Assembly (NCBI RefSeq): GCF_000150955.2
Contig: NC_011675.1
Location: 512,230-576,229 of the forward strand
Direction: 5' to 3'
From: Phaeodactylum tricornutum CCAP 1055/1
Taxonomy: Eukaryota; Bacillariophyta; Bacillariophyceae; Surirellales; Neidiaceae
DNA: 64,000 nucleotides
Shown here: piece after piece, positions 42,708-51,312 of the stretch
Numbering within the stretch: the stretch's first letter is position 1
Layout of the letters: the number at the start of each line of letters is the position of its first letter
Position numbers and translations under genes: made by a program
The notes under the pieces: model-generated
Seen by the model: the letters and a program-made list of their open reading frames with translations, nothing else
Told to the model about the DNA's origin: nothing
Databases searched by the model: none

Positions 42708-44033
42708 TTAGCTTTTGTGAATACTATGATTCATCTCTTGAGCATCAACATATTCTGCAATCAAAACGTCCAATAGGGGATACGGAAAAGGCTTGGATAC
42801 CATGCGATTCCGTTTGGCCACCGGTAGGCCCAAGCGCTCAAAGGTCGCCGTCTCCAACTTGGCCCGGATCTCATCGGCCACCAGCCTGGTCAACGGCATT
42901 GTTTCTCCAGAATACACTAAGAGGAACACTAACAGAGGTACCGGAGAATGATCCAGTGTAAAAACATCCCAAAGCGGTACGCTGACGCGAACACCTTGGG
43001 GTGCCAAATCTGCGGCGAGTTTCGTGATAACCTTCGTTTCCGTCAGTTCTTGGAGAGAATAGCGACAAGATTGAAGGCTTTCCGGTTCCAACGGGATCCG
43101 CAATTCGTGTCGACACGAAACCTGCAGATGCTCTGCTACGGGTATACTGTTTGGCAAGGTAAACACATAATTCAAAGGATCCGTCCCGACCGCGAATGGT
43201 CGATCTACACCCCGATACGAACTTAGGCTGTATTCGACTCGAAAGGGCTCGACGTTTCGGAGGATCAGACCATGCTCGGCCGCGTACAGCGAAGCCATCC
43301 AGCTTTGACGCCATTGCCGAACGGATGTGGCTTCTTGTCCACCCTGTCCCACACACAGCGGCACGTGGATTTCGCCGTTGGCACGGAGAACAGCACTCGC
43401 CGATTTTAGAAATTCGTTCAACAAGGCTCGATTGTAGCGATTGTTTGCTTTTCCCGGCCAGTGTGGAAAGTTAAAAATGATGCGATCCAGGGATCGCGTG
43501 GAGAAGCGTTCTTCGAGACGAGTGGCGTCGACCTCAAAGGTCACCGTGTGGTTGGAATATTTGGAAATAGCGTCAATAGCTGTTTGAGAATTGCGATAGG
43601 TCCGCAGGTGCGTAGCTTGATCTTCCAATACAGTAGCAATGAGGCGAACGTTCCGCGCAGCGAGATGTGGAGCCCGGTGTGCGCTGTAGGAGAGATCACC
43701 GTCGCCGACGATCAACCAAGTTTCGTGCGTCTCGTCGTTTGGTTCCGGAGTCCGTGTTGTCTCCGTTTGGTGGTTGCTCTGACTACCAAAGAGACGAGTG
43801 TGGCGGTGGAACGGCCTTTGGACGGAAGTATCTCTTCGTGTTCGTCTATACACTTGGCAATGACCATGTTCCGTCCGTGCTGATCCGATAGCGCGAGTGG
43901 GAATCGACCGGACGGGGGTTCCTCTTTTGAATCTACTGGTTGCGGCGCGCCAACAGAATCCATTCGCCAGGGAGGAATAAGTCAGGCCAGCGAACGCCGA
44001 TGCGAGTATCCAGACATCGTGCGACTGTATCAT
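42708..44033 (-). CDS. BMT5-like (DUF2431) rRNA methyltransferase-type protein
   Basis: Single exon, 441 aa from the ATG at 44033. The Rossmann-like core matches the BMT5/FDXACB1 family: WLIVGDGDLSYSAHRAP (SAM-binding loop), LIATVLED, VTFEVDATRLEERF, LDRIIFNFPHWPGKANNRYN and GEIHVPLCVGQGG. Yeast Bmt5 makes N3-methyluridine in 25S rRNA; the target here is not known. The C-terminal about 150 residues (VSVPLWDVFTLDHSPVP, LGLPVAKRNRM) are not clearly related to the FDX-ACB domain. The N-terminus has a hydrophobic stretch with ASAFAGL, which resembles the diatom plastid signal motif ASAFAP, but the hydrophobic part is short. Plastid targeting is therefore only a possibility. Confidence 0.75.
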   Translation of the reverse strand: MIQSHDVWILASAFAGLTYSSLANGFCWRAATSRFKRGTPVRSIPTRAIGSARTEHGHCQVYRRTRRDTSVQRPFHRHTRLFGSQSNHQTETTRTPEPNDETHETWLIVGDGDLSYSAHRAPHLAARNVRLIATVLEDQATHLRTYRNSQTAIDAISKYSNHTVTFEVDATRLEERFSTRSLDRIIFNFPHWPGKANNRYNRALLNEFLKSASAVLRANGEIHVPLCVGQGGQEATSVRQWRQSWMASLYAAEHGLILRNVEPFRVEYSLSSYRGVDRPFAVGTDPLNYVFTLPNSIPVAEHLQVSCRHELRIPLEPESLQSCRYSLQELTETKVITKLAADLAPQGVRVSVPLWDVFTLDHSPVPLLVFLLVYSGETMPLTRLVADEIRAKLETATFERLGLPVAKRNRMVSKPFPYPLLDVLIAEYVDAQEMNHSIHKS

Positions 44034-44499
44034 ACCATGCCGTGTCACACCATTCCACCAACAAACCGCAAAGCACAAGACCAGGAGTTGGCCGTGACTG
44101 TGACTGTCAATGTCAATACCTCGACGCGTACAGATGTGTATAAAACTGGCAGTGTTCCAGAATGCCCATTCACCTTTTTTTCGATGGTCAGAGGGTTCCG
44201 GATATTCCTCTAGCTAGGTAGGTAGGTAAGTAGTACCTCTCGGTGATGTTGTCGTCGTGACACACATTTCGATGCACAAGCAATGTGATTGCCGGTATGT
44301 CGGTATGTCTGTCCGTGGACCTTTTCGGAAACAGAAACAGTGACGTGTTTTGGGATCGCTCTGTCTTCGGGCGTATCGTTCGTTGGCTTCGGTTGTATCC
44401 GACCGTCGACCATGGGATTTTCTTTGGATTCGGCAACGGTTCCAATTTTTGTCTCTGCTCTTTCACTGTTCCCCGTCCAAGTTGCCTAGAAATTACACC
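44034..44499. other. Shared upstream region of the BMT5-like gene and the plastid protein gene
   Basis: 466 bp between divergent starts. It contains TGACTGTGA at 44095-44103 overlapping a further TGACTGTCA, and a short GTAG/TAGG repeat at about 44210-44225. The open frame upstream of 44500 looks non-coding. Confidence 0.45.
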
Positions 44500-45687
44500 A
44501 TGATGACTGGACCTCTCGTCATGGCGGCAATCTGGACATTCCGACCCGTCGCTGCCTTTGTTGCGCCAGGGACGTCGGTACACTACCGGAGAGCCTACCA
44601 ACGACTCTGGATGGCGTCGTCTTCTTCCGCCACCATTTCTGTCGACAACAATGTATCGCGGATGAGCGTGCTACAGACACTGTTATCCAAACATGGAGCA
44701 CCCGGTAGTCGACAATGCGATCAACCCAATGACCTTGTTCCCGTCACTTCCTTGCACGAAACACCCGAATTGGTGTCCTCCATGACGGGTCCTGACGAAC
44801 AACTCTCCAATCTGCACCCTTACTTGTTTCCCATTGCCAAATCGACCTCTTCCGGAAATTACATTTGTGCCTACCGGAATCCCTTTACGGAGGAATCGGA
44901 CATAAACCATCCCTGGCCGATCGTCGAAGCCCAAATCGGCGGGCCGGGCATGCGCCTCTTGGCCCTCAACAGCGAACATTTGATGCGCCGCATTGCTTGC
45001 GAATGTGACACGGACGGCAGTGACGCTTCCCGTACTCTCGTCACACTGTACAATCAAGATTTGGGAAAGGGTGATCTGGCCTCCGCTTTGGACGCTCCCT
45101 ACCAAGCCGGCGCGGTTGAGCAACTCGGCTACGGCGTGGACAAGTACGTATTGTTACGGGTGGGCCCCTTTCCCGACCTCTACCAAACCATGGCACGCCA
45201 GCACGCGGAAAAAGGAGACGAGCAGAGTTCTCTGATTGCTGCGGAAGCGGCCAACGGTAAATTGGCTGGCTTCGGCTCGACCTTTCGATTTTACGCACGC
45301 CTGTTGGCCTCCTTTCCGAACCGTCACGAAGAGTCACGGGACGCGGCGCGAATGTGCTTGCGCTTGCCGCTCACCACCATCGGTATGAGCATGGATGATT
45401 TCCGAGAGGTGGCAGTGCTGGGGCAACTTGCGGAAGAACAGGATTCCCTGAAGGATACGATCGCCAAATTGAACGACATGTACGAAAAGCTCCGCATGGC
45501 GGAGCAGGAAGAAGATGGCAGCAAAACTCCTGAACAAGCTGCCATTGACGAAGCCAGCTATCTGATGGACCAAACGGCATTGTCAGGGGCCAGATGGAGT
45601 GAGATTCGACCAAAACTTGGTACGATTTTTCGGTCCATTGATCGAGTTGACATGGCAAAATTTGTTGACCTATATAGTGACAAGTAA
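44500..45687 (+). CDS. Plastid-targeted protein of unknown function
   Basis: Single exon, 395 aa from the ATG at 44500 (a second ATG follows directly). The N-terminus is MMTGPLVMAAIWTFRPVAAF, followed by VAPGTS and a Ser/Arg-rich stretch. This is a signal peptide ending in an ASAFAP-like motif (VAAFVAP), the diatom signature for import into the complex plastid. The mature part has no membrane helix. Conserved-looking segments are HPYLFPIAKS, YICAYRNPF, HPWPIVEAQIGGPGMRLLAL and LLRVGPFPDLYQTMARQHA, followed by a helical C-terminal half with a charged coiled coil (KLNDMYEKLRMAEQEEDG). I believe related proteins exist in plant chloroplasts, but I cannot name the family. Its last 66 or so codons and 3' flank are duplicated just downstream. 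Confidence 0.75.
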   Translation: MMTGPLVMAAIWTFRPVAAFVAPGTSVHYRRAYQRLWMASSSSATISVDNNVSRMSVLQTLLSKHGAPGSRQCDQPNDLVPVTSLHETPELVSSMTGPDEQLSNLHPYLFPIAKSTSSGNYICAYRNPFTEESDINHPWPIVEAQIGGPGMRLLALNSEHLMRRIACECDTDGSDASRTLVTLYNQDLGKGDLASALDAPYQAGAVEQLGYGVDKYVLLRVGPFPDLYQTMARQHAEKGDEQSSLIAAEAANGKLAGFGSTFRFYARLLASFPNRHEESRDAARMCLRLPLTTIGMSMDDFREVAVLGQLAEEQDSLKDTIAKLNDMYEKLRMAEQEEDGSKTPEQAAIDEASYLMDQTALSGARWSEIRPKLGTIFRSIDRVDMAKFVDLYSDK

Positions 45688-45977
45688 ATTAGTCACTGCT
45701 ACTAACGCTCATATTTCCTACGACCTCATGTAAAAAGCTCCGCATGGCGGAGCAGGAAGAAGATGGCAGCAAAACTCCTGAACAAGCTGCCATTGACGAA
45801 GCCAGCTATCTGATGGACCAAACGGCATTGTCAGGGGCCAGATGGAGTGAGATTCGACCAAAACTTGGTACGATTTTTCGGTCCATTGATCGAGTTGACA
45901 TGGCAAAATTTGTTGACCTATATAGTGACAAGTAAATTAGTCACTGCTACTAACGCTCATATTTCCTACGACCTCAT
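45485..45977. repeat. Perfect 245-bp tandem duplication of the gene's 3' end
   Basis: Positions 45485-45729 and 45733-45977 are identical base for base, separated by the trinucleotide GTA. Copy 1 carries the last codons, stop codon (45685-45687) and 42 bp of 3' flank of the plastid protein gene. Copy 2 lies entirely after that stop and cannot be part of the protein. Zero divergence means a very recent event, strain polymorphism or an assembly artefact. Confidence 0.95.
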
Positions 45978-45994
45978 TGTACATATGAGGCTCT

Positions 45995-48900
45995 CTATTT
46001 GCTTCCTTCCGATTCCCTTCCCTCGACGTAGTCATCATCCAAAAAGGACTGCAGCTCACATTCGCTAATGTCTCCGACGGGACTGACATTATCGCTGTCC
46101 TTACTTTTGATGCGTCGGCTCGAATGAAAGGCATTTTTAGAAACATCCAACACCGATTCTTCAGTAACAATACCGTTACCTAAAAGGGTAGGCAGTTTCT
46201 TGACGTGATGTAGAGTTGAGAAGGCTTCAAAGTACAAGCGCGACGGCATTAACTCGGGAGCAACGATCGCAGCAAGATAGGAAACGCCTAAAAACCCGTC
46301 AAAACAAAACAAGCCAACCATCACGAAGCAGAAAATACCAAACCCCAAAATTGGTTGGGCCATACTGCCAGGACGTGGTGAGATCAAAGGATCCGAAGCG
46401 TTTAGGATGGGAAGCAGCCAGTCGAATGAATTCGCCAAGATTTGAGCACCAGCATCGTAAACATCAAGGGGATAGTGTACGCCATCGTAACTTTCTTGCA
46501 CACGGCCATGCGTAAAAGAACGTCCATCTAGGACGAAAGATGCGGCATCGTCTATACCAAGTTCTCGAAAGAGTTCCCGAAGCTGCACAATTTGATCATC
46601 TCGAATATTTTTTCGTTTTTCCTCAGTCATCAACCCCCAGGTGTTAATTGCTGTTGGACTGACCCATACGACACCCACGTCGGCGGCCTTAAGCGCTTCG
46701 ATATGTTGCGCCAGCGTTCTCGCGTTTTCAAGTACAAGCTGCTTATTTTTTGTAGTATTGAAGCGATGCAAACGGTCCCACGGGCCGCCTCCAAGTACGA
46801 CAACATCTGGTGTTCTTGTGCCTTCTTGTATGTGATTCAAAATGTCTCCCATCTCATCAAGATATGGAGCCCATCTGAACTCCAAGTCTGTCTTTCCGTA
46901 TCGTCGCGAAAAGTCAGACCATTTTCCCAAAGTCGTATTATATGCACCAGCTGTATGGTCACCAACCTGTCGGCACAGCGCATGATACAAGTGCCGCACA
47001 ATGCTGTCTCCGACAAAGGTGACATTACGGCTACTTAACGTCTTCAAAAGGCTTTCGGGACTTCGCTGAGCTATTGTACAGTGAGAAGATGATGGCGAAA
47101 TATCCCACCCCCAAACAAACTGATGGCTTTGCGGGGAACATGTCCCGAGTGTGCCCGCGCCGAAATCCCGGTAAGCTTCTCCCCGAAAATTACCATTGCA
47201 CCCATTAAATGGAATCCAAAAACCTCGTTGTACATTTGCTTCGCAAGCATTGGATAATATTTGTGTCTTTCCTGCTCCAAATAGAACCATACTGTTCCAG
47301 CAAAGTCCAAGGAATGCAATCGCAGCAGTACCAGCGGAAAAGCTAAGTGTGCCTGAAGACGGACTCCACCGTTTGGAGGTGAAGACAGTTACTGCTGAAG
47401 AGCTTCGACGATTCTCTGAAACATACAATAACCATGTGGTATCGATGATAAGTCTGTATAGAAACATACCCAGCAGAGCGGAAACAATGCATACAGTCGA
47501 CAAACAAAGTATGCCAAGTAATTTCAAGAAGAGGGCGAGGGCAGTGTAGGCCGTCAAGATTGCGCCTAAAACGAGAGTGTTTGTGAAGCATGCGGTACGG
47601 TCATTCGGTAGAAGCATGCCCCTCACAAAAAGAGTGAGTTGGTAGAGCCTTCGACTCAAAGCAAAGTAAATGAAACTCACGACGAGAAAGTTCATCTTTG
47701 GCCAACCGGGTACCAGAATTAGAAGGCTTTTTGCGTTGGAGGTGAGCCAGATATGGTGCTGCATCAAATATGTCTCCAGCGTCGTTTTGCCAATTTGATG
47801 CAAGAGTTCTAGCGTGTGTCCCCTTAGCCAAGGGGTTACATTTCGGTAGTAAATATACACCAATACTGGAATACATCCAAAATACGAGTTCGTTTGATTG
47901 TAGTCGAACTTGCTCAACTGGAAAGGCCAACATACCCACCAGTAGAAGATGCCTCCCAATGCAAGACCTAATATTGCTTTGGCTGCGACATGCTGTCCAA
48001 AAGGCAGGGACTCCAGCTTTCGAAAGAACAAACTGGTAATAGGAAAATTTAGAGCTGCGAAGCAATACGTGAGTATTTTTGAGAGAAACTAAAGCGATGA
48101 GTAGAAAAGGAACCTTGAGCTCACCAAATATCATTCCCAGAATAGTTGACCAATGATCAAGAGTAGATCGAAAGTACCACTCCCACAAACTGCCAGAAGT
48201 AGCGCCGAGCACGGGTACCTCACCAAGGAACGGCCAATGAAGGAGACGGAAAATCCCGCTATCCACATCCCATACAATGAAGATGAGTAGAGCCAACCCT
48301 CCGAGCTTCAAGCGTATTCCCCACTTGGAATAATTCAAGTCAGTTCCGATCTTCATAGTCACATACACCATCAGAAAGAAGTAGGTGTGCAAGAGACATA
48401 TATAATACAAAATGTAGGTTGTACCTTGAGATAAACAAAGAAAGACGACCAAGAAATTTAATCTCCAAAGCATCTGCATAACACGCACGATGCTATAGTC
48501 TCCCTTTATGTAAAAGAAGGAGAAATTGCCGTATCCTATGAGGCGAAAGATAAAGAAAAGTTAGCATAAAAAGAATGAAATACATGGACCAGGGATGATC
48601 CGCAACCACTTACCTGTCATAAACACGTAACACGTGATCATAACACGAATCGCGTTGTAAACTTCCTCGGCATGAAAGTAGTGATATAGGAGAAACATAA
48701 ACTGCATCCACCCTTTCCATTCTTCTGTCTGATCTCGATTGAGGATTTCGGTAGCTTCGACAGACGGTGCAACCGAGCGCTGGCGTGCTATTGTCTTCGA
48801 GTCACCTTCGTGCGACATGGAATCAACCACAGAAGATCCTGTACCCAGAGGCTGGTTTCGTTTCAGCGTGAAAGCTGAAGCCAGCAGCAGCAGAGCCGTT

Positions 48901-49211
48901 AAAAAGAAGAATTCATCTCGGTCATAGGTTTTGACACCGTGAGGAAAGGGAGGATGGTACTCGCAGAGGTAGGCGTACAACAAAATGCAACCAAAAACAG
49001 TAGAATGGAGAAGAAGCGTAAACACGGACGAGAAAGACCGAATGTCCAATGCAGTCGACCGAGGATTTCTAGACGCTTGGATTGCTCGCCAGTCGCCTGA
49101 CGCTACTGACTTCGTCGCGAGACTAGCCGTCGCAAAAATGATAGTACCGAAAAACATGGCAGACGCCATCGTTGTCAGCGGTGCTACTTCGGCAGCAGAT
49201 TGAGGAGTCAT
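45995..49211 (-). CDS. CASD1: CASD1/Cas1p-type sugar O-acetyltransferase with C-terminal SGNH domain
   Basis: Three exons, 48614-49211, 48125-48535 and 45995-48054, give about 1022 aa. The N-terminal two thirds is the Cas1p multi-pass acyltransferase: DQTEEWKGWMQFMFLLYHY, MTGYGNFSFFYIKGDYS (across intron 1), RLNFLVVFLC, WEWYFRSTLDHWS, TLETYLMQHHIWLTSNA and LVPGWPKMNFLVVSF. After about residue 600 comes an SGNH/PC-esterase domain: NVTFVGDSIVRHLYHAL with Ser about 687, PDVVVLGGGPWDR, VVWVSPTAINTWG, and SYDGVHYPLDVYDAG with the catalytic Asp-His pair near 859. A final hydrophobic hairpin and an acidic tail close the protein. CASD1 uses acetyl-CoA to 9-O-acetylate sialic acid in the Golgi; Cas1p and plant RWA/TBL acetylate wall polysaccharides. 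Here the SGNH domain follows the membrane part, the reverse of animal CASD1. Confidence 0.9.
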
Positions 49212-49516
49212 GTGTCATGTGTTCTTGATACTTCACAGCTCAAATATTCCAACGATCTTGCTACACTCAGTAGATGGTCATACTTTTATCATTGCCTGTA
49301 GTGGATGAGTGCGAGTAAAATGGAAATAAACGCACATAATTTCGAATTACAGTGGCAACAAGAAGCAACTTGGTCCTAACAGTAAAGCTCTTTTGGAAAG
49401 AAAGAGGGTTACTTGCAAAATATTTGTCCGTTGGATATCCCAATCATTTTTCGGGAGAGAAGATTTTATGTCGGAAGACAAAACCGGTCATGATCTTACG
49501 CGAATGATGTTGAACA
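49212..49516. other. Short divergent region between the CASD1 and MATE genes
   Basis: 305 bp. No motif or gene recognised; it must hold both promoters. Confidence 0.4.
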
Positions 49517-51298
49517 ATGAGCAGTTACTTTTCGCTCACGGTGAAAAGGCAAACCGTCCACTTGTCGCCTACGCAATCCATAGGAATCGAAGGCGGGGGC
49601 AACACTACCGAGATGGCGGGAAACGATAGCTGCAGTGGGAGACCGGCGGTACTTTCGCTGTCCATGTCGTTGGATGATGCCGAGGATGGCGCAAGTGCTG
49701 AACGTGATGACGAATCGACGGCAGCATCCACAACCAAGCCGAGCGAATTTCACGCCGCGGAAGAGATATGGCTCCTGCTAAGCCTCTCTTTCCCATCCGT
49801 AGCGATCCAATTTAGCATGTTCTTTCTGTTTCCACAAGCAGCGTCAATTGTTGGACGCGTCCTCGGTACGGAAGAGCTCGCCGGATTTTCCTTGGGAAGT
49901 CTGGTGGGGAATTTGACTTGCCTTTCTATAGTAGTCGGTACTCTTTCAGCCGCGGATACTTTGATGCCTCGTGCATATGGAAGAGGCGACTATCCAGAGG
50001 TAGGGCGTCTGGCGATCCGCAGTGTTGCGGCTTGTGCTGTACTGTTGCTTCCGCCGATCATTCCACTTTGTACAGTCGTGGTAAGGGTATTGATCTCCAT
50101 CGGGCAAGATTCGACTGCAGCCGCCCTGGCTTCGTCTTGGATTCCTCTGTATCTAATCGGCGTCCCCGCCAACGTAATCTTTCGAGTAATTCAGCGATTT
50201 CTTGTTGCTCAGCATCGACCTTGGCCGCCAGTCTATGCCAGTGTGATTCCGTGCGTGTTTGTTCAACCTGGACTTCTCCGAGTCCTGATTCCAAGAATGG
50301 GGCTACAGGGCTCAGCACTTGCAATTGCATCAACTCAGTGGATTATGCTTTTACTCTTAGTTCTTCACCTACGCTGTTGGCCTTCCTACAGGCCCGAAAC
50401 CTGGCCAGGTATGTCGGTTGTAAAGTTGTCCCACGTGGGTTGCCCATCTAATTTCTAGATTTTCCACAGGATTTTCTATAGCCTTTGTCAAAGAGGCGTT
50501 ATCCCCTGTCCCATTTCTGGAATTTTTGCATTTGAGTTTCGGCGGTGTGCTTTCGCTGAGCGAATGGTGGTTTTGGGAAGCCATGTGTTTTGTGGCAGGA
50601 TCGTTTGGAATGGTTGAACTTTGCGCGCATACGATCGCTTACAATGTCATACCTTTGATGTTCATGATCCCTCTCGGCACAAGCATTGGTCTATCCGTAC
50701 GAATTGGAAACGTCCTTGGGGACGATCCTCTTAAAGCAAAAAAGATTGCTGCGTGGACCGTGTTCTTTATTGCTATTTTTGGTGCAATCGCTGCTGTTGG
50801 TCTTTGGATATTCAAGTACAGCGTAATTGGTATGTTTACGTCTGATCCTTCCGTGGTTGAAGAATCCTTACGTATTTGGGGGAAAGTGTGCTACTATATC
50901 TTCAACTTCTACATTTTTGGTATCAATTGCGCAATCCTCCGCTGTGAGTAATTCGGGAAAATCTATCCGGAGAGTCAGTCATCGCAGCCCGTACCCTCAT
51001 ATCTTTATCTCTTGAATTAGCACTCGGCATGCAGTGGAGATTAGCAGCAATTATTGTGGTATGCTTGTGGATGTTGCTTTTACCGTCCGTCTTATGGATT
51101 GCCGTCCGAAACGGCGGAGGCCTAGAAGTACAGTGGACATTGCTCCCTTTGTACTACACGCTCATGCAGGTATTTCTTATATACAGCTACGTATTTCATG
51201 ATTGGGGAAACAAAATGGACCCAACCTTTCCACCTCCAAACTGCCAGCCAGAGTGCCTCAATTCGCCTACAGAGTCGACCATGTTGCTTGGGGCTTAG
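49517..51298 (+). CDS. MATE-family efflux transporter
   Basis: Three exons, 49517-50408, 50470-50943 and 51021-51298, with introns of 61 and 77 nt, give about 547 aa. The protein has about 12 hydrophobic helices with MATE hallmarks: LVGNLTCLSIVVGTLSAADT, LMPRAYGRGDY (QAYGA-like motif), WIPLYLIGVPANVIF, QRFLVAQHRPWPPV, the second-half MFMIPLGTSIGLSVRIGN and LGDDPLKAK. MATE carriers export cationic organic compounds in exchange for H+ or Na+; the substrate is unknown. The N-terminal about 95 residues are hydrophilic. A second ATG at 49613 (MAGNDSCSG) in a better context could be the real start. The stop lies only 14 bp from the stop of the convergent ABC gene, so the transcripts probably overlap. 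Confidence 0.9.
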
Positions 51299-51312
51299 CT
51301 CTTGCTCTCCTC

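Noticed and set aside
44350-44499. Upstream extension of the plastid protein
   Set aside because: The first codons are not those of a signal peptide; the ATG at 44500 begins the hydrophobic signal and VAAFVAP motif.
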